This document shows positions 27,929-36,778 of a stretch of DNA of 64,000 nt, in pieces; the first letter of the stretch is position 1, and every line of letters begins with the position of its first letter. The notes beneath the pieces are model-generated. The model saw only the letters and a list, made by a program, of their open reading frames with translations, did no database searches and was not told where the DNA came from. The translations under genes and the position numbers were made by a program. Source of the stretch: an uncultured Thermanaerothrix sp. (GTDB lineage: Bacteria; Chloroflexota; Anaerolineae; Anaerolineales; Anaerolineaceae); the NCBI RefSeq assembly GCF_938028735.1, contig NZ_CALIMF010000012.1, forward strand, positions 124,001 to 188,000. The letters are read 5' to 3'.

Positions 27929-29099
27929 CGTAGATCCTCCTTTCTGAGATTTCCTGCTCACGTGCAGAAACGCGCGCCACGCTCATCAACAGCCCAACAC
28001 CAGCCAAGGTGGTCACAAGACTGGAACCACCAATGCTAATGAAGGGAAGTACGTTCCCGGTGGCTGGTAAGAGGTTAAGCATGGCAAGGATGTTCATGAG
28101 TGCTTCCAGAGTGATCCAGAACGAAATCCCTGCCGCGATGAGGGCGCCGGCCATGTCGGGGGCATGTCGGGCGATCAGCAAACCCCGCCACAAAACGACC
28201 AGATAGGCAGTAATAAGGAGAAATGCACCTACCAGGCCGGTTTCTTCCACAATCACGGCAAAGATACTATCATGGTGTGGTAAAGGTAGGCTGGTGAGTT
28301 TGGTTGTTCCCTCGCCGATGCCAACCCCGAAAATACCGCCCCGCACAACGGCTTCCTGAGCCCGTTGGATGTGGTAGGATGCAGCTAACGGATCCTGTAA
28401 ACCGGCGATAAAATCGCGAATACGTGTTTGACCCGTAGATGAGAAAGAAGTCACAACAAAGGCTACTACACCGACAACGAGGATGATCAGAAGGATTTGG
28501 CGCAAATCCACTCCAGCCAGGAAGAAGAGCAATCCCCCAATGGCAAGGATGGTAAGAGCCGTGGAGATATCAGGCTCCAGGAGAATTAATCCCGAAACGA
28601 GTCCCAGAATAGTGATCAAGGGGAGAAGGCCAAAGGTAATCTTATTGAGTACCTCGCGCTTTGATTGTAACCAGACGGCTAGGTAAAGGATGGTTACCAG
28701 TTTCGCCAATTCTGCCGGTTGAATAGAGCCTCCCATTAAGGTGCGCCTGGAGTTGTTTAGGGTCTGCCCAAACAGCAACACCGCCAACAGTAAAATGATT
28801 GTCAGTCCCATCATCCAGAGGACAAATGGGTAGAAACGGCGGTAATCAAAGTACATCAGGACTGTTGCAATCACAGAGCCAACAATGGCCCACTTTATCT
28901 GATTGGTGAAGAAGTAAGAGACGCTCCGCCCCTGCGTGTGAGCAGCCGAGGGCATCCATGAGGCGGAATAGACCATCAGCAACCCAAAACCCAGTAAGAA
29001 CACTACAGCCAGGAAAAGTGGAATATCCAGGCTCAAGCGGAGTGGGCGTGGGCGGGCGATTGGTGATGTAGTGGGGTTTACGGTAGTTGCATCACCCAT
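27849..29099 (-). CDS. ftsW: SEDS peptidoglycan glycosyltransferase FtsW
   Basis: Polymerises lipid II during septation together with FtsI. About ten membrane spans. SEDS signatures: LLMVYSAS, GSIQPAELAKLVTILYLA, the extracellular QDPLAASYHIQRAQEAV loop, LPLPHHDSIFAVIVEETG and the final LPFISIGGSSLV. The short basic tail (RRGDRRRRVSRPRH) overlaps the murG coding region in another frame. 416 residues. Start overlaps the murD end by 22 bp. Its place in the dcw cluster favours FtsW over RodA. Confidence 0.94.
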   Translation of the reverse strand: MGDATTVNPTTSPIARPRPLRLSLDIPLFLAVVFLLGFGLLMVYSASWMPSAAHTQGRSVSYFFTNQIKWAIVGSVIATVLMYFDYRRFYPFVLWMMGLTIILLLAVLLFGQTLNNSRRTLMGGSIQPAELAKLVTILYLAVWLQSKREVLNKITFGLLPLITILGLVSGLILLEPDISTALTILAIGGLLFFLAGVDLRQILLIILVVGVVAFVVTSFSSTGQTRIRDFIAGLQDPLAASYHIQRAQEAVVRGGIFGVGIGEGTTKLTSLPLPHHDSIFAVIVEETGLVGAFLLITAYLVVLWRGLLIARHAPDMAGALIAAGISFWITLEALMNILAMLNLLPATGNVLPFISIGGSSLVTTLAGVGLLMSVARVSAREQEISERRIYGAVVSLRRGDRRRRVSRPRHPSGTGQ

Positions 29100-30469
29100 T
29101 GGCGGAAAGCCTCCCCTCGTGCTTCAAAATCTCGAAAAGCGTCAAAACTGGTGCAGCCCGGTGAGAGCAAAACTACATCCCCGGGCTCGGCCACACGGGC
29201 GGCGGCAAGAACGGCCTCCTCCAGTGTGGGGCAGTGTTCCAGTGTGTAAGGGCGTTGCCCAGATTGTTGCGGTCCCAATACTTGAAGAATCTTGGGGGCT
29301 GATTCACCAAAAACGATCACGTGATCCACTCGTTCGTGGATTAAGCGGGCCAGGTCCTCCCAGGGCAGATTTTTATCTCGACCGCCCAGGAGGAGCACCA
29401 GGGGCTCACTGAAAGCCCGGATGGCGGCCGCGGTGCGTTCAGGGGCGGTTGCAATGGAGTCGTTGTACCAGGATACCCCGCGCCACACCCGCACAAGTTC
29501 TAAACGATGGGGCACACCGGTAAACTCACGGATAACCGCACGTGCTACCTCTAGGGGCCACCCCATTGCCATCACAATTGCCAGAGCCGCCAAGACATTG
29601 GCGACATTATGCTCGCCGCGCAGACGAATTTCATGCCGGGAGAGCAGCAGATGGGCTGCTGTTCCATCCCACCAGCATAATTTTTCATCTTCGAGGTAGG
29701 TTCCAGTCTCACCCAGCGGCGGGTGATTGAACCCAAAGGTGATCAGGCGGCCGCGCACTTGATCCCGTAGTGCCCAAGCTCCACCATCCTCACGGTTGAG
29801 GATGGCTGTATCTGTCTTATGCTGGTGCTGGAGAATATTGGCTTTGGCTGCCTGATAGGCCTCAAATGTACCATGGCGGTCAAGATGGTTAGGAGTGATG
29901 TTTAAGATCGCGCCGATATTGGGAGAACGTGTCATCAGTTCCAGTTGAAAGGACGAGAGTTCCATAATGGCTATGTCGTGGGGTTGCATCTCATCCAGAT
30001 AAGTGATAAGAGGCGTGCCAATGTTGCCTCCCACCCAGGCGCGTTGCGGAGGCTGGAGGGCACGTTCGGCGATGCGACCAACCAATGTGGTGGTCGTGGT
30101 CTTACCGGCTGAGCCGGTGATGCCGATTACCGGACATGGCACGTGCTCAAGGAAGATCTGCGAGTCATTTGAGAGAGGAATGCGCCGTCGAATAGCCTCT
30201 TTAATGATGGGAAGGGTAAGTGGGACTCCGCCAGAGACACAGACCAGGTCGGTATGGTCAAGCAAGGCGGTAGGATGCCCACCCAAAACCCAGCGGATAT
30301 CTGGCAAGTCGGCCAGTGCCAGGCGTGCAGTTTCCATTTGCTCCGCCGGGCGCTGGTCGTTAAGCGTGATAAGGGCGCCACGGCTGGCGAGGAAGCGGGC
30401 CAGGGCCAGCCCCTGCCGCGCAGCTCCAATGATCAAAACGCGTTGACCTTGCCAGCGATTTTCTATCAT
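29078..30469 (-). CDS. murD: UDP-N-acetylmuramoylalanine--D-glutamate ligase
   Basis: Adds D-Glu to UDP-MurNAc-L-Ala. Motifs: VLIIGAARQGLALARFL, the P-loop VIGITGSAGKTTTTTLV, MELSSFQLE, ITPNHLDRHGTFEAY and LLGGRDKNLPW. Start moved from 30550 to ATG 30469 (MIENRWQGQRVL), which overlaps the mraY stop as ATGA. 463 residues. Confidence 0.96.
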   Translation of the reverse strand: MIENRWQGQRVLIIGAARQGLALARFLASRGALITLNDQRPAEQMETARLALADLPDIRWVLGGHPTALLDHTDLVCVSGGVPLTLPIIKEAIRRRIPLSNDSQIFLEHVPCPVIGITGSAGKTTTTTLVGRIAERALQPPQRAWVGGNIGTPLITYLDEMQPHDIAIMELSSFQLELMTRSPNIGAILNITPNHLDRHGTFEAYQAAKANILQHQHKTDTAILNREDGGAWALRDQVRGRLITFGFNHPPLGETGTYLEDEKLCWWDGTAAHLLLSRHEIRLRGEHNVANVLAALAIVMAMGWPLEVARAVIREFTGVPHRLELVRVWRGVSWYNDSIATAPERTAAAIRAFSEPLVLLLGGRDKNLPWEDLARLIHERVDHVIVFGESAPKILQVLGPQQSGQRPYTLEHCPTLEEAVLAAARVAEPGDVVLLSPGCTSFDAFRDFEARGEAFRQWVMQLP

Positions 30470-31458
30470 ACGAGAGCCAATGCTACACCAAACATTGCAA
30501 AGAGAAGACCAACGAGCCAAAAACGTTGCACGACCTGCGTTTCGCTCCATCCACCCAGTTCAAAGTGGTGATGAAGGGGGGCCATGCGAAATATACGCTT
30601 TCCACCTGTGGCTTTGAAGTAAGCCACTTGGATGACCACGCTAAGAGCTTCACTAACCGGGATGATTGCGATGATCGGGAGCAATAGCCACTGTCCGGTC
30701 ATAAGAGCCACTACGCCAAGTGTGGCGCCCAAGGAGAGGGAGCCAGTATCACCCATGAAAAGTTGAGCAGGGTGCACATTCCACCATAAAAAGCCAAAGA
30801 GGGCTCCCACCAAGGTAAAGCAGAAGCGTCCTAAAAAGACCTGTCCCTGAAGCAGGGCTATTCCTCCATAGGCTGCAAAGGCAGTGGCAGCGATTAGGCC
30901 GGCCAAGCCATCCAGACCATCCGTGAAGTTTACAGCATTGGAGGCGCCCACAATGATGAAAACAGCCAGAGGAATATACAAATTCCCCAGTGTGAGGGGT
31001 TCCTGAACGCCAGGCCAAAAAAGTTCGGGAACCTGGAGGAGGTACTTGAGGGCCAATGCCACGACCAGAGCCAGGCCGACTTGGAGCAAGAACTTGGTCC
31101 GGGCGCGCATGCCTAACCCGCGCCGCGGGCCACGAATTCCTTCCCAGTCGTCCACGGCTCCCAAGAGCGCAAAGGAGAGCATGACCAGGAGGGGGAGCAG
31201 AACCGAGCGCCCAAGGACGGTAACGCCGATCAGCGAAGCGGCATTTAGAAGTATTGTAACTAGGGCTACCGGCAGAATAATTAGGACACCTCCCATAGTG
31301 GGCGTGCCCATTTTGGTGAAGTGGCGGTCCGGTCCTTCCACACGAATTAGTTTGCCGATGCGAAAATGACGCAATACCCGCAGGAGAGGCGGCCCCCAGA
31401 TGACGGCCAGCATGAAACTCAATCCGCTTAAGGCAAGTGCTAGGGAGGTCTCTCTCAT
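30466..31458 (-). CDS. mraY: Phospho-N-acetylmuramoyl-pentapeptide transferase
   Basis: Membrane enzyme that forms lipid I from UDP-MurNAc-pentapeptide and undecaprenyl phosphate. About ten spans. Key motifs: RHFTKMGTPTMGGVLI, the Mg2+ site NAVNFTDGLDGLAG, FMGDTGSLSLG, and APLHHHFELGGWSE. 330 residues. Start overlaps the murF stop (ATGA). Confidence 0.97.
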   Translation of the reverse strand: MRETSLALALSGLSFMLAVIWGPPLLRVLRHFRIGKLIRVEGPDRHFTKMGTPTMGGVLIILPVALVTILLNAASLIGVTVLGRSVLLPLLVMLSFALLGAVDDWEGIRGPRRGLGMRARTKFLLQVGLALVVALALKYLLQVPELFWPGVQEPLTLGNLYIPLAVFIIVGASNAVNFTDGLDGLAGLIAATAFAAYGGIALLQGQVFLGRFCFTLVGALFGFLWWNVHPAQLFMGDTGSLSLGATLGVVALMTGQWLLLPIIAIIPVSEALSVVIQVAYFKATGGKRIFRMAPLHHHFELGGWSETQVVQRFWLVGLLFAMFGVALALV

Positions 31459-32879
31459 GCAGTTTCCTCCAATGCGGCTACGATGCGATCCATACGTAAA
31501 CCGTGCGATCCCTTCACCAGGACTACATCACCCTCCTTAAGTAAATGGCGCAGAACTTCTACGGCTTGGGAGACATCTTCCACATGCGTCACCTGTGCTG
31601 CAGGTAGCCCGGCCTTCACCGCTGCCTCGGCGATCGTGCGTGCGCGTGTTCCCAGTGTGACCAGATGATCGGCCACCTCTGCTGCGCGGAGGCCAACTAA
31701 GCGGTGGCCCTCGCTCTCGTACGGCCCGAGTTCCAGCATATCGCCTAGAACGGCAATTTTGCGCCCCTCGATCTCATTCAGCAGGTTCAGAGCTGCCAGC
31801 ATTGACTCAGGAGCCGCGTTATAAGAGTCATCCAGCACCAGTGCACCATTGGGTAGCCGTACGGCCACCAGGCGGAGTTGGTTGCGTGCTTGCTGCAATC
31901 CTTGGACGATCTCCTGCCATGAAAGGCCACACACCAGACCCGCAGCCGCCGCGCGCAAGGCGGTTTGTACGGCGTGACGCCCCAGCATTGGCACGCGTAG
32001 GTGCAGGATTTCGTGACCAAAATGAAGGCGGAATCGCAGTCCCTTCAACCCCTGGCTTTCAATTTCATCAGCCCACAGGTCGGCCTCAGGGTTCAACCCG
32101 TAGTAAAAAATGCGGGCATGGGTTTTATTGGCCATCCAGCGCACCCAAGGGTCATCGTAGTTGAGGATGGCAATTCCATTTGGAGCTGGCGGGAGGGCCT
32201 GAACCAGCTCGGATTTTCCACGTGCAATGGCTTCTTGTGAACCCGCTCGTTCTGCGTGGACTGTTCCGATATTAGTGATAATTCCAATCTGGGGTTGGGC
32301 AAGTTCACAAAGGAAAGCAATCTCCCCTGGCACATAGAAGCCCATCTCCAACACAACACACTCATAACCCGCACCCAGTCGCAGTAGTGTTAAGGGTAAA
32401 CCAATCTCATTATTGAGGTTTCCTGGGTTCTTTAACGTGCGGTAACGCTGGCTCAGCACCTCTGCAACAACCTCCTTAGTGGTGGATTTTCCCACCGAGC
32501 CGGTGATACCAATAACGCGTGGCGAGAACTTGCGCCGCCAGAAGCGTGCAATCTCCTGAAGGGCACGTAGGGTATCGGACACCCGGATCATAAAAGGAGG
32601 GGTTGGGAGGGGAGTCTCAAGCTCTATAGATCCTGAGGTCAGGTCGAGGGCAGGACGCGGTACCGCTACTTCACGTTGCACAAATGCCAACAAAGCGCCT
32701 CGTTCGAATGCTTGCCCTACAAAGTCATGGCCGTCGGTGCGTTCACCCGGTAGCGCGAAGAACATCCCACCGGGGAGCACCTGACGTGAGTCAATGGCGG
32801 CCTCGCTTAGGGTCAGTGTTTCAGCAGAGGCGAGGCGTTTACCAGTGAGGGCTTCCAAAATATCACTCAGGGTGATCAT
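31455..32879 (-). CDS. murF: UDP-N-acetylmuramoyl-tripeptide--D-alanyl-D-alanine ligase
   Basis: Adds D-Ala-D-Ala to the tripeptide precursor. Motifs: the N-terminal IDSRQVLPGGMFFALPG, the P-loop VIGITGSVGKSTTKEV, NLNNEIGLPLTLL, LDDSYNAAPESM and VLGDMLELG. ATG 32879 is preferred over 32885 because AAGGA is 6 nt upstream of it. 474 residues. It directly follows ftsI; the murE gene that normally stands between them is absent. Confidence 0.95.
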   Translation of the reverse strand: MITLSDILEALTGKRLASAETLTLSEAAIDSRQVLPGGMFFALPGERTDGHDFVGQAFERGALLAFVQREVAVPRPALDLTSGSIELETPLPTPPFMIRVSDTLRALQEIARFWRRKFSPRVIGITGSVGKSTTKEVVAEVLSQRYRTLKNPGNLNNEIGLPLTLLRLGAGYECVVLEMGFYVPGEIAFLCELAQPQIGIITNIGTVHAERAGSQEAIARGKSELVQALPPAPNGIAILNYDDPWVRWMANKTHARIFYYGLNPEADLWADEIESQGLKGLRFRLHFGHEILHLRVPMLGRHAVQTALRAAAAGLVCGLSWQEIVQGLQQARNQLRLVAVRLPNGALVLDDSYNAAPESMLAALNLLNEIEGRKIAVLGDMLELGPYESEGHRLVGLRAAEVADHLVTLGTRARTIAEAAVKAGLPAAQVTHVEDVSQAVEVLRHLLKEGDVVLVKGSHGLRMDRIVAALEETA

Positions 32880-32888
32880 TTGCATTCC

Positions 32889-34709
32889 TTAAGGTTGCTT
32901 CATCTGCTGGCGAACTTCGTCGGGTGGAATACGCAGGATAGTGATCACTTGTTCCGCAACATCATGGAATACCGGCGCGGCGATGACAGAGGCCCAGGGG
33001 GAGGCAGCCGGTTTTTCCATCCAGATATAAACGATAAACCGTGGATCATCCACCGGTCCCCATCCAACAAACGAGGCATTGGTGAGCGGAGAAGTGTAGC
33101 CCTGAGCTGTAGGGATACTGGCCGTGCCGGTCTTGCCAGCTAGACGGTAGCCGGGCACAACCGCCGGAGAGGCTTCATTGACCAGCGCATTGGCTAGCAT
33201 CTCGCTAAGTGTTCGGGCAGTCTCGGCCTTGATTGGAGCGGTCATCAATTTGGGCGAGACTTCGATTTGCTGACCGTTGCGGATGTAGGCTTTGACAATA
33301 TGAGGGGCCATGATCTTGCCTTCATTGGCCACTGCTGAGATGGCTGCAACCATCTGGATGGGTGTCACCGAGACGCCCTGGCCAAAAGAGTTGGTCCCTA
33401 GATCCACCTCGTGCCAGTTCGTATCCCCAGGGCGGCGGAGGGGAAAGACGGCTTCGTAAGCCAAGTCTATGCCAGTGCGCCGGCCAATTCCAAAGGCTTC
33501 TAGGTATTGGTAAAAGCGTGTGGGACCCATCTGATCGGCTACCCAGGCCAGACACGCGTTGATGGAGTGCTGCATGCAGCCGGTCATGTCTTGCATTCCC
33601 CACACTGTGTACTCCCAGTTGTGGAGGGGAATTCCCCCAACAACGTAACTTCCTACATCCAGGAAGGTGGATTCTGGAGTGACAACCCCGCTATCCAACC
33701 CACCGGCCATCGTCAATACCTTAAAAACTGAACCGGGTTCATAGACCTGAGATATGGCTCGGTTGAAAGTTGGAATATCGATGATTTCCGGGTAGGTCCA
33801 GTAACGGTTGAGGTTATATCGGGGAGTGCTGGTCATTCCCAGAATCTCGCCATTGCGCGGGTTGGCTACGATGATCGTTACGGCCTCTGCGCCGCTGGTT
33901 TCACGGGCTTCATCAGCAATTTTCTCTATGGCGTGTTGGATCTCACGGTCAATGGTCAGAATCAGGCTGCTACCGGGAGGAATAGGTGGAAGATTATCAA
34001 TTTTGCGGGGATCCTTCGGCAAGCGCACTTGAATGGGGGTGCCAGCCAGCAGATTATCGTAGTATTCTTCAACTCCTAGGTGACCACCGCACCAATCCCC
34101 GTTTTCTTGACACCCAGCGACGTTTTCCGGGCGTTTGAGAAAGTTAACAAACCCCAGAACATTAGAGGCCAGATCATTTTCAGGGTAATAACGCATGGGA
34201 TGAGCCGACCAGTATAGCCCGGTCAGATTTAATGGGGTTCTGTTTTCCTTAGCAGTTTTGATCTTGTCCTCGAGCACGCGAATTTTCTGAGCAGGGACAA
34301 AGTCAGCGATGGTTACAAATTCAGCCTTACCCTTTTGATAGGGGGTTTCAGCGGCCAACTTGATTTCAGCGTAGCCAGGATTTTCCAAAATCTCCGAAAG
34401 GGTGCGGGCAATGCTCTCAGCGCTACGCGCACGCTGGACCTCATCTAGGGCCACGCCGACTTCGTAAACCTCCACATTTCCGGCCAGAAGGTTGCCCCAA
34501 CGATCAAAGATTTCCCCTCGTTCTGGGTAGAGCGTGCGGGTCTCGTAATTGTAGAGAGCTTCACCGATTTTGGGGAGTTCTTGGGCGCGGGCATCGCTTT
34601 GCAAACGGATGATTTGTATCAATGCGGCCACACTTAGGAGTGAAAAGATGATTCCTAGGAGATAAAACCGGGATAAAGAGATAGGAGGAGCTGACGGGGT
34701 GGTGTTCAT
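32889..34709 (-). CDS. ftsI: Septal peptidoglycan transpeptidase FtsI (class B PBP)
   Basis: Cross-links septal peptidoglycan. One N-terminal membrane helix (FYLLGIIFSLLSVAALIQII), a dimerisation/pedestal region, then the transpeptidase domain with YEPGSVFKVLT (active-site Ser in SVFK), HSINACLA (SxN) and AGKTGTASIP (KTG). No PASTA repeats. Start moved to ATG 34709 (MNTTPSAPP), which overlaps the ftsL stop and has GGGAGG 7 nt upstream. 606 residues. Confidence 0.95.
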   Translation of the reverse strand: MNTTPSAPPISLSRFYLLGIIFSLLSVAALIQIIRLQSDARAQELPKIGEALYNYETRTLYPERGEIFDRWGNLLAGNVEVYEVGVALDEVQRARSAESIARTLSEILENPGYAEIKLAAETPYQKGKAEFVTIADFVPAQKIRVLEDKIKTAKENRTPLNLTGLYWSAHPMRYYPENDLASNVLGFVNFLKRPENVAGCQENGDWCGGHLGVEEYYDNLLAGTPIQVRLPKDPRKIDNLPPIPPGSSLILTIDREIQHAIEKIADEARETSGAEAVTIIVANPRNGEILGMTSTPRYNLNRYWTYPEIIDIPTFNRAISQVYEPGSVFKVLTMAGGLDSGVVTPESTFLDVGSYVVGGIPLHNWEYTVWGMQDMTGCMQHSINACLAWVADQMGPTRFYQYLEAFGIGRRTGIDLAYEAVFPLRRPGDTNWHEVDLGTNSFGQGVSVTPIQMVAAISAVANEGKIMAPHIVKAYIRNGQQIEVSPKLMTAPIKAETARTLSEMLANALVNEASPAVVPGYRLAGKTGTASIPTAQGYTSPLTNASFVGWGPVDDPRFIVYIWMEKPAASPWASVIAAPVFHDVAEQVITILRIPPDEVRQQMKQP

Positions 34710-35215
34710 GGTTGAGCCTCCCTGACATTGATGCGGAGTTGCAGGATCTCTTCCAGTATCCAGTCCCATAGGGATTGCTTGTAGGCTGGCTTGATCAAGG
34801 GTTCAGGCTTTGAAGTAGGGGGTGGGGCCAGTTGTGCCTCCCTGCGCACCATGGAGGACTCCACTGGCACGTAGAGGGCTTGTGACATGTCTGCCGGTTG
34901 AAACCCCAAATCACGGGCGCGCTGAGCCATCACACTGGCCGAGGTCAGGCTAGCAAGTTCTGAGCGCAGACTAGCGATTTCCAGGGTTTGGGCTTCACGT
35001 GTGGCTTCCAGGTAAGTAATTTGATACCCCACTTCGGTGGCCTGCGCAGAGATGCTCAAGTAAATTCCAGCTACAAGAGCGATCAGAGCAAAAATTGCCA
35101 ATCCCAGGCCAATTCTTTTTACCTGGATGCGCCATGGGGATTCACGGTAAGCCTGAAAGAGAGTTCGGTCCATTGTTAGTTTCTGCCCAGTCATCCCGAA
35201 AGTTTGATCATTCAT
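34706..35215 (-). CDS. ftsL: FtsL/DivIC-like cell division protein
   Basis: Small bitopic divisome protein. Basic cytoplasmic end, one helix (LGLAIFALIALVAGIYLSI), then a coiled coil (EATREAQTLEIASLRSELASLTS) with the ARDLGFQPADMSQALYVPV tail typical of FtsL/septum-initiator proteins. Start taken as ATG 35215, which overlaps the rsmH stop (TAATG); 169 residues. The ORF-track extension upstream runs through rsmH. Identity rests on architecture and position between rsmH and ftsI. Confidence 0.85.
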   Translation of the reverse strand: MNDQTFGMTGQKLTMDRTLFQAYRESPWRIQVKRIGLGLAIFALIALVAGIYLSISAQATEVGYQITYLEATREAQTLEIASLRSELASLTSASVMAQRARDLGFQPADMSQALYVPVESSMVRREAQLAPPPTSKPEPLIKPAYKQSLWDWILEEILQLRINVREAQP

Positions 35216-36168
35216 TATGCAATACTCATGCCAAGTGCTATTTTTTCGGCTACCCGCAGGCGGGCGCTGCGTGCGCGGGGGTTGCTCCGAATCTCGTCTT
35301 CCTGGGGGGTGATAGGGTGACGGGTGATCTCGCGTAGGGTGGCCTGATGCCCACAGGTGCATTGGGGCTGTTGCGGCGGGCAGAGACATTGGGTGCTCTC
35401 GCGGCGGAAAAATTGCTTGACAATGCGATCTTCCAAAGAGTGGAAAGCGATCACCGCCAAGCGCCCACCGGGAGCCAAGGCGGTCACCGCCTGGGGAAGT
35501 GCTGCTTCCAGGCGTTCCAGTTCACGGTTAACGGCGATGCGTAGCGCCTGAAAGGTACGAGTTGCCGGATGGATCTCGTGGGGATAGCGCCCAACCGCGC
35601 GACGGATGACTTCGGCTAATTGACGGGTGGTGGAAAGGGGACGATTTTGGACAATGGCACGCGCGATTCGACGGGCGTATCGTTCTTCTCCGTATCGCCA
35701 AATCAAATCGGCCAGGGCGGTTTCTGAGAGCGTGTTGACCAAATCTGCCGCGGTAAGGGGATCGGCCGGATCAAATCGCATATCGAGGGGGCCTTCCTGA
35801 AGGAATGAGAAACCTCGCTCAGCCTGTTCCAATTGCATAGAAGAGACACCCAGATCAAATAGAATTCCGTTCACGCTCTCCCATCCTACAATGTGCAGTT
35901 GTGTCAGCAACGTATCGTAAGCAGCCTGGATCAAAGTGTAGCGGCCGGAGAAAATCGAAAGGCGCTGGCTTGCGAGTGCCAACGCCTGTGGGTCTCGATC
36001 CAGTCCCAGAAGTTGTCCTTCAGGTGAACTGGCTTCTAAAATGCCCCAGGCGTGTCCACCGGCCCCCACGGTTGCATCCACATACTTTCCTGGGCTGCGT
36101 GGCATTAAGGCGTTTATGACTTCTTGGTAAAGTACAGGTTGGTGTGGTGGCGAAACTGGCATGCTCAT
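35215..36168 (-). CDS. rsmH: 16S rRNA (cytosine1402-N4)-methyltransferase
   Basis: SAM-dependent methyltransferase (MraW). Motifs: HQPVLYQEVINAL, SAM-binding VDATVGAGGHAWGIL, GILFDLGVSSMQLEQAERGFSF, and IAFHSLEDRIVKQFF. A C-terminal Cys cluster (CLCPPQQPQCTCG) is present, as in several phyla. Start placed at ATG 36168 (MSMPVSPPHQPV), since the longer version overlaps mraZ; no clear Shine-Dalgarno was found. 317 residues. Confidence 0.95.
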   Translation of the reverse strand: MSMPVSPPHQPVLYQEVINALMPRSPGKYVDATVGAGGHAWGILEASSPEGQLLGLDRDPQALALASQRLSIFSGRYTLIQAAYDTLLTQLHIVGWESVNGILFDLGVSSMQLEQAERGFSFLQEGPLDMRFDPADPLTAADLVNTLSETALADLIWRYGEERYARRIARAIVQNRPLSTTRQLAEVIRRAVGRYPHEIHPATRTFQALRIAVNRELERLEAALPQAVTALAPGGRLAVIAFHSLEDRIVKQFFRRESTQCLCPPQQPQCTCGHQATLREITRHPITPQEDEIRSNPRARSARLRVAEKIALGMSIA

Positions 36169-36181
36169 TGGACTGGAGCGG

Positions 36182-36616
36182 CTATAACGAGAGTTCAAGC
36201 GAGGCGAAGCGTTGAGCGTTGGCTTCTGGGTCTTGGAGAAGTTGGCGTTGTTCTTCCCAACGCTCAAAGGGCCAGATTTCGAAATAGTCCCCCATTCCCA
36301 CTACCATTGCACGGGAGGAAATCTCGGCACTTTTGCGTAGCCACTGAGGGATTAGGATGCGCCCGACGCGATCGATTTCGACTCGTTCGGCGTGGGAGAA
36401 GAGGAGACGCTTGAGCAGGCGAGCATTAGGGTCGGTAAGATTCATGGCACGGGCGTGTTCGGAGAGGCGCATGAAGACCTCAGAGGGTAGCACCATCAGA
36501 TTCTGATCAAAACCCAATGTGATGTAGCCGTTCGACCCCAGCAGTTCCCGAAAACGCGCGGGTACCATGAGGCGACCCTTTTCATCTACGACGTGCTCAT
36601 GCTGGCCCAAGAACAT
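36182..36616 (-). CDS. mraZ: Transcriptional regulator MraZ
   Basis: Two SpoVT/AbrB-type beta domains that form a ring and bind repeats ahead of the dcw operon. Start at ATG 36616 (MFLGQHEHVVDEKGRLMVPARFR), the family N-terminus; the ORF-track extension is in the untranslated leader. The second domain has VEIDRVGRILIPQWLR. 144 residues. It is the first gene of the dcw operon and is expected to control it through the four repeats just upstream. Confidence 0.95.
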   Translation of the reverse strand: MFLGQHEHVVDEKGRLMVPARFRELLGSNGYITLGFDQNLMVLPSEVFMRLSEHARAMNLTDPNARLLKRLLFSHAERVEIDRVGRILIPQWLRKSAEISSRAMVVGMGDYFEIWPFERWEEQRQLLQDPEANAQRFASLELSL

Positions 36617-36661
36617 AAGTTCTACATCCTCTGAATATGGCGAGACGCCGGCTATCCGGCG

Positions 36662-36696
36662 TCCCACAATTTACCACTTGCCACCACTTTCTCCCA
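36662..36696 (-). promoter_or_regulatory. MraZ operator: four direct repeats, 10-bp period
   Basis: On the minus strand the order is TGGGA-gaaag-TGGTG-gcaag-TGGTA-aattg-TGGGA, at plus-strand positions 36692-36696, 36682-36686, 36672-36676 and 36662-36666. Exact 10-bp spacing places all boxes on one helix face. The family consensus is TGGGN with 5-bp spacers; here the two middle copies are TGGTN. The boxes begin right after the -10 element. Confidence 0.85.
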
Positions 36697-36697
36697 C

Positions 36698-36726
36698 AGT
36701 ATAGCCGATTTAAAGCAGTTTTGCAA
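36698..36726 (-). promoter_or_regulatory. dcw operon promoter (Pmra)
   Basis: On the minus strand TTGCAA (36726-36721), a 17-bp spacer, TATACT (36703-36698). The MraZ boxes start 1 bp downstream, so a bound MraZ ring would block initiation. Confidence 0.75.
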
Positions 36727-36778
36727 GCAACTTACACTTCTGTAATCTTAAAATTTCCTGAACGCGGCAAGATTGGGC

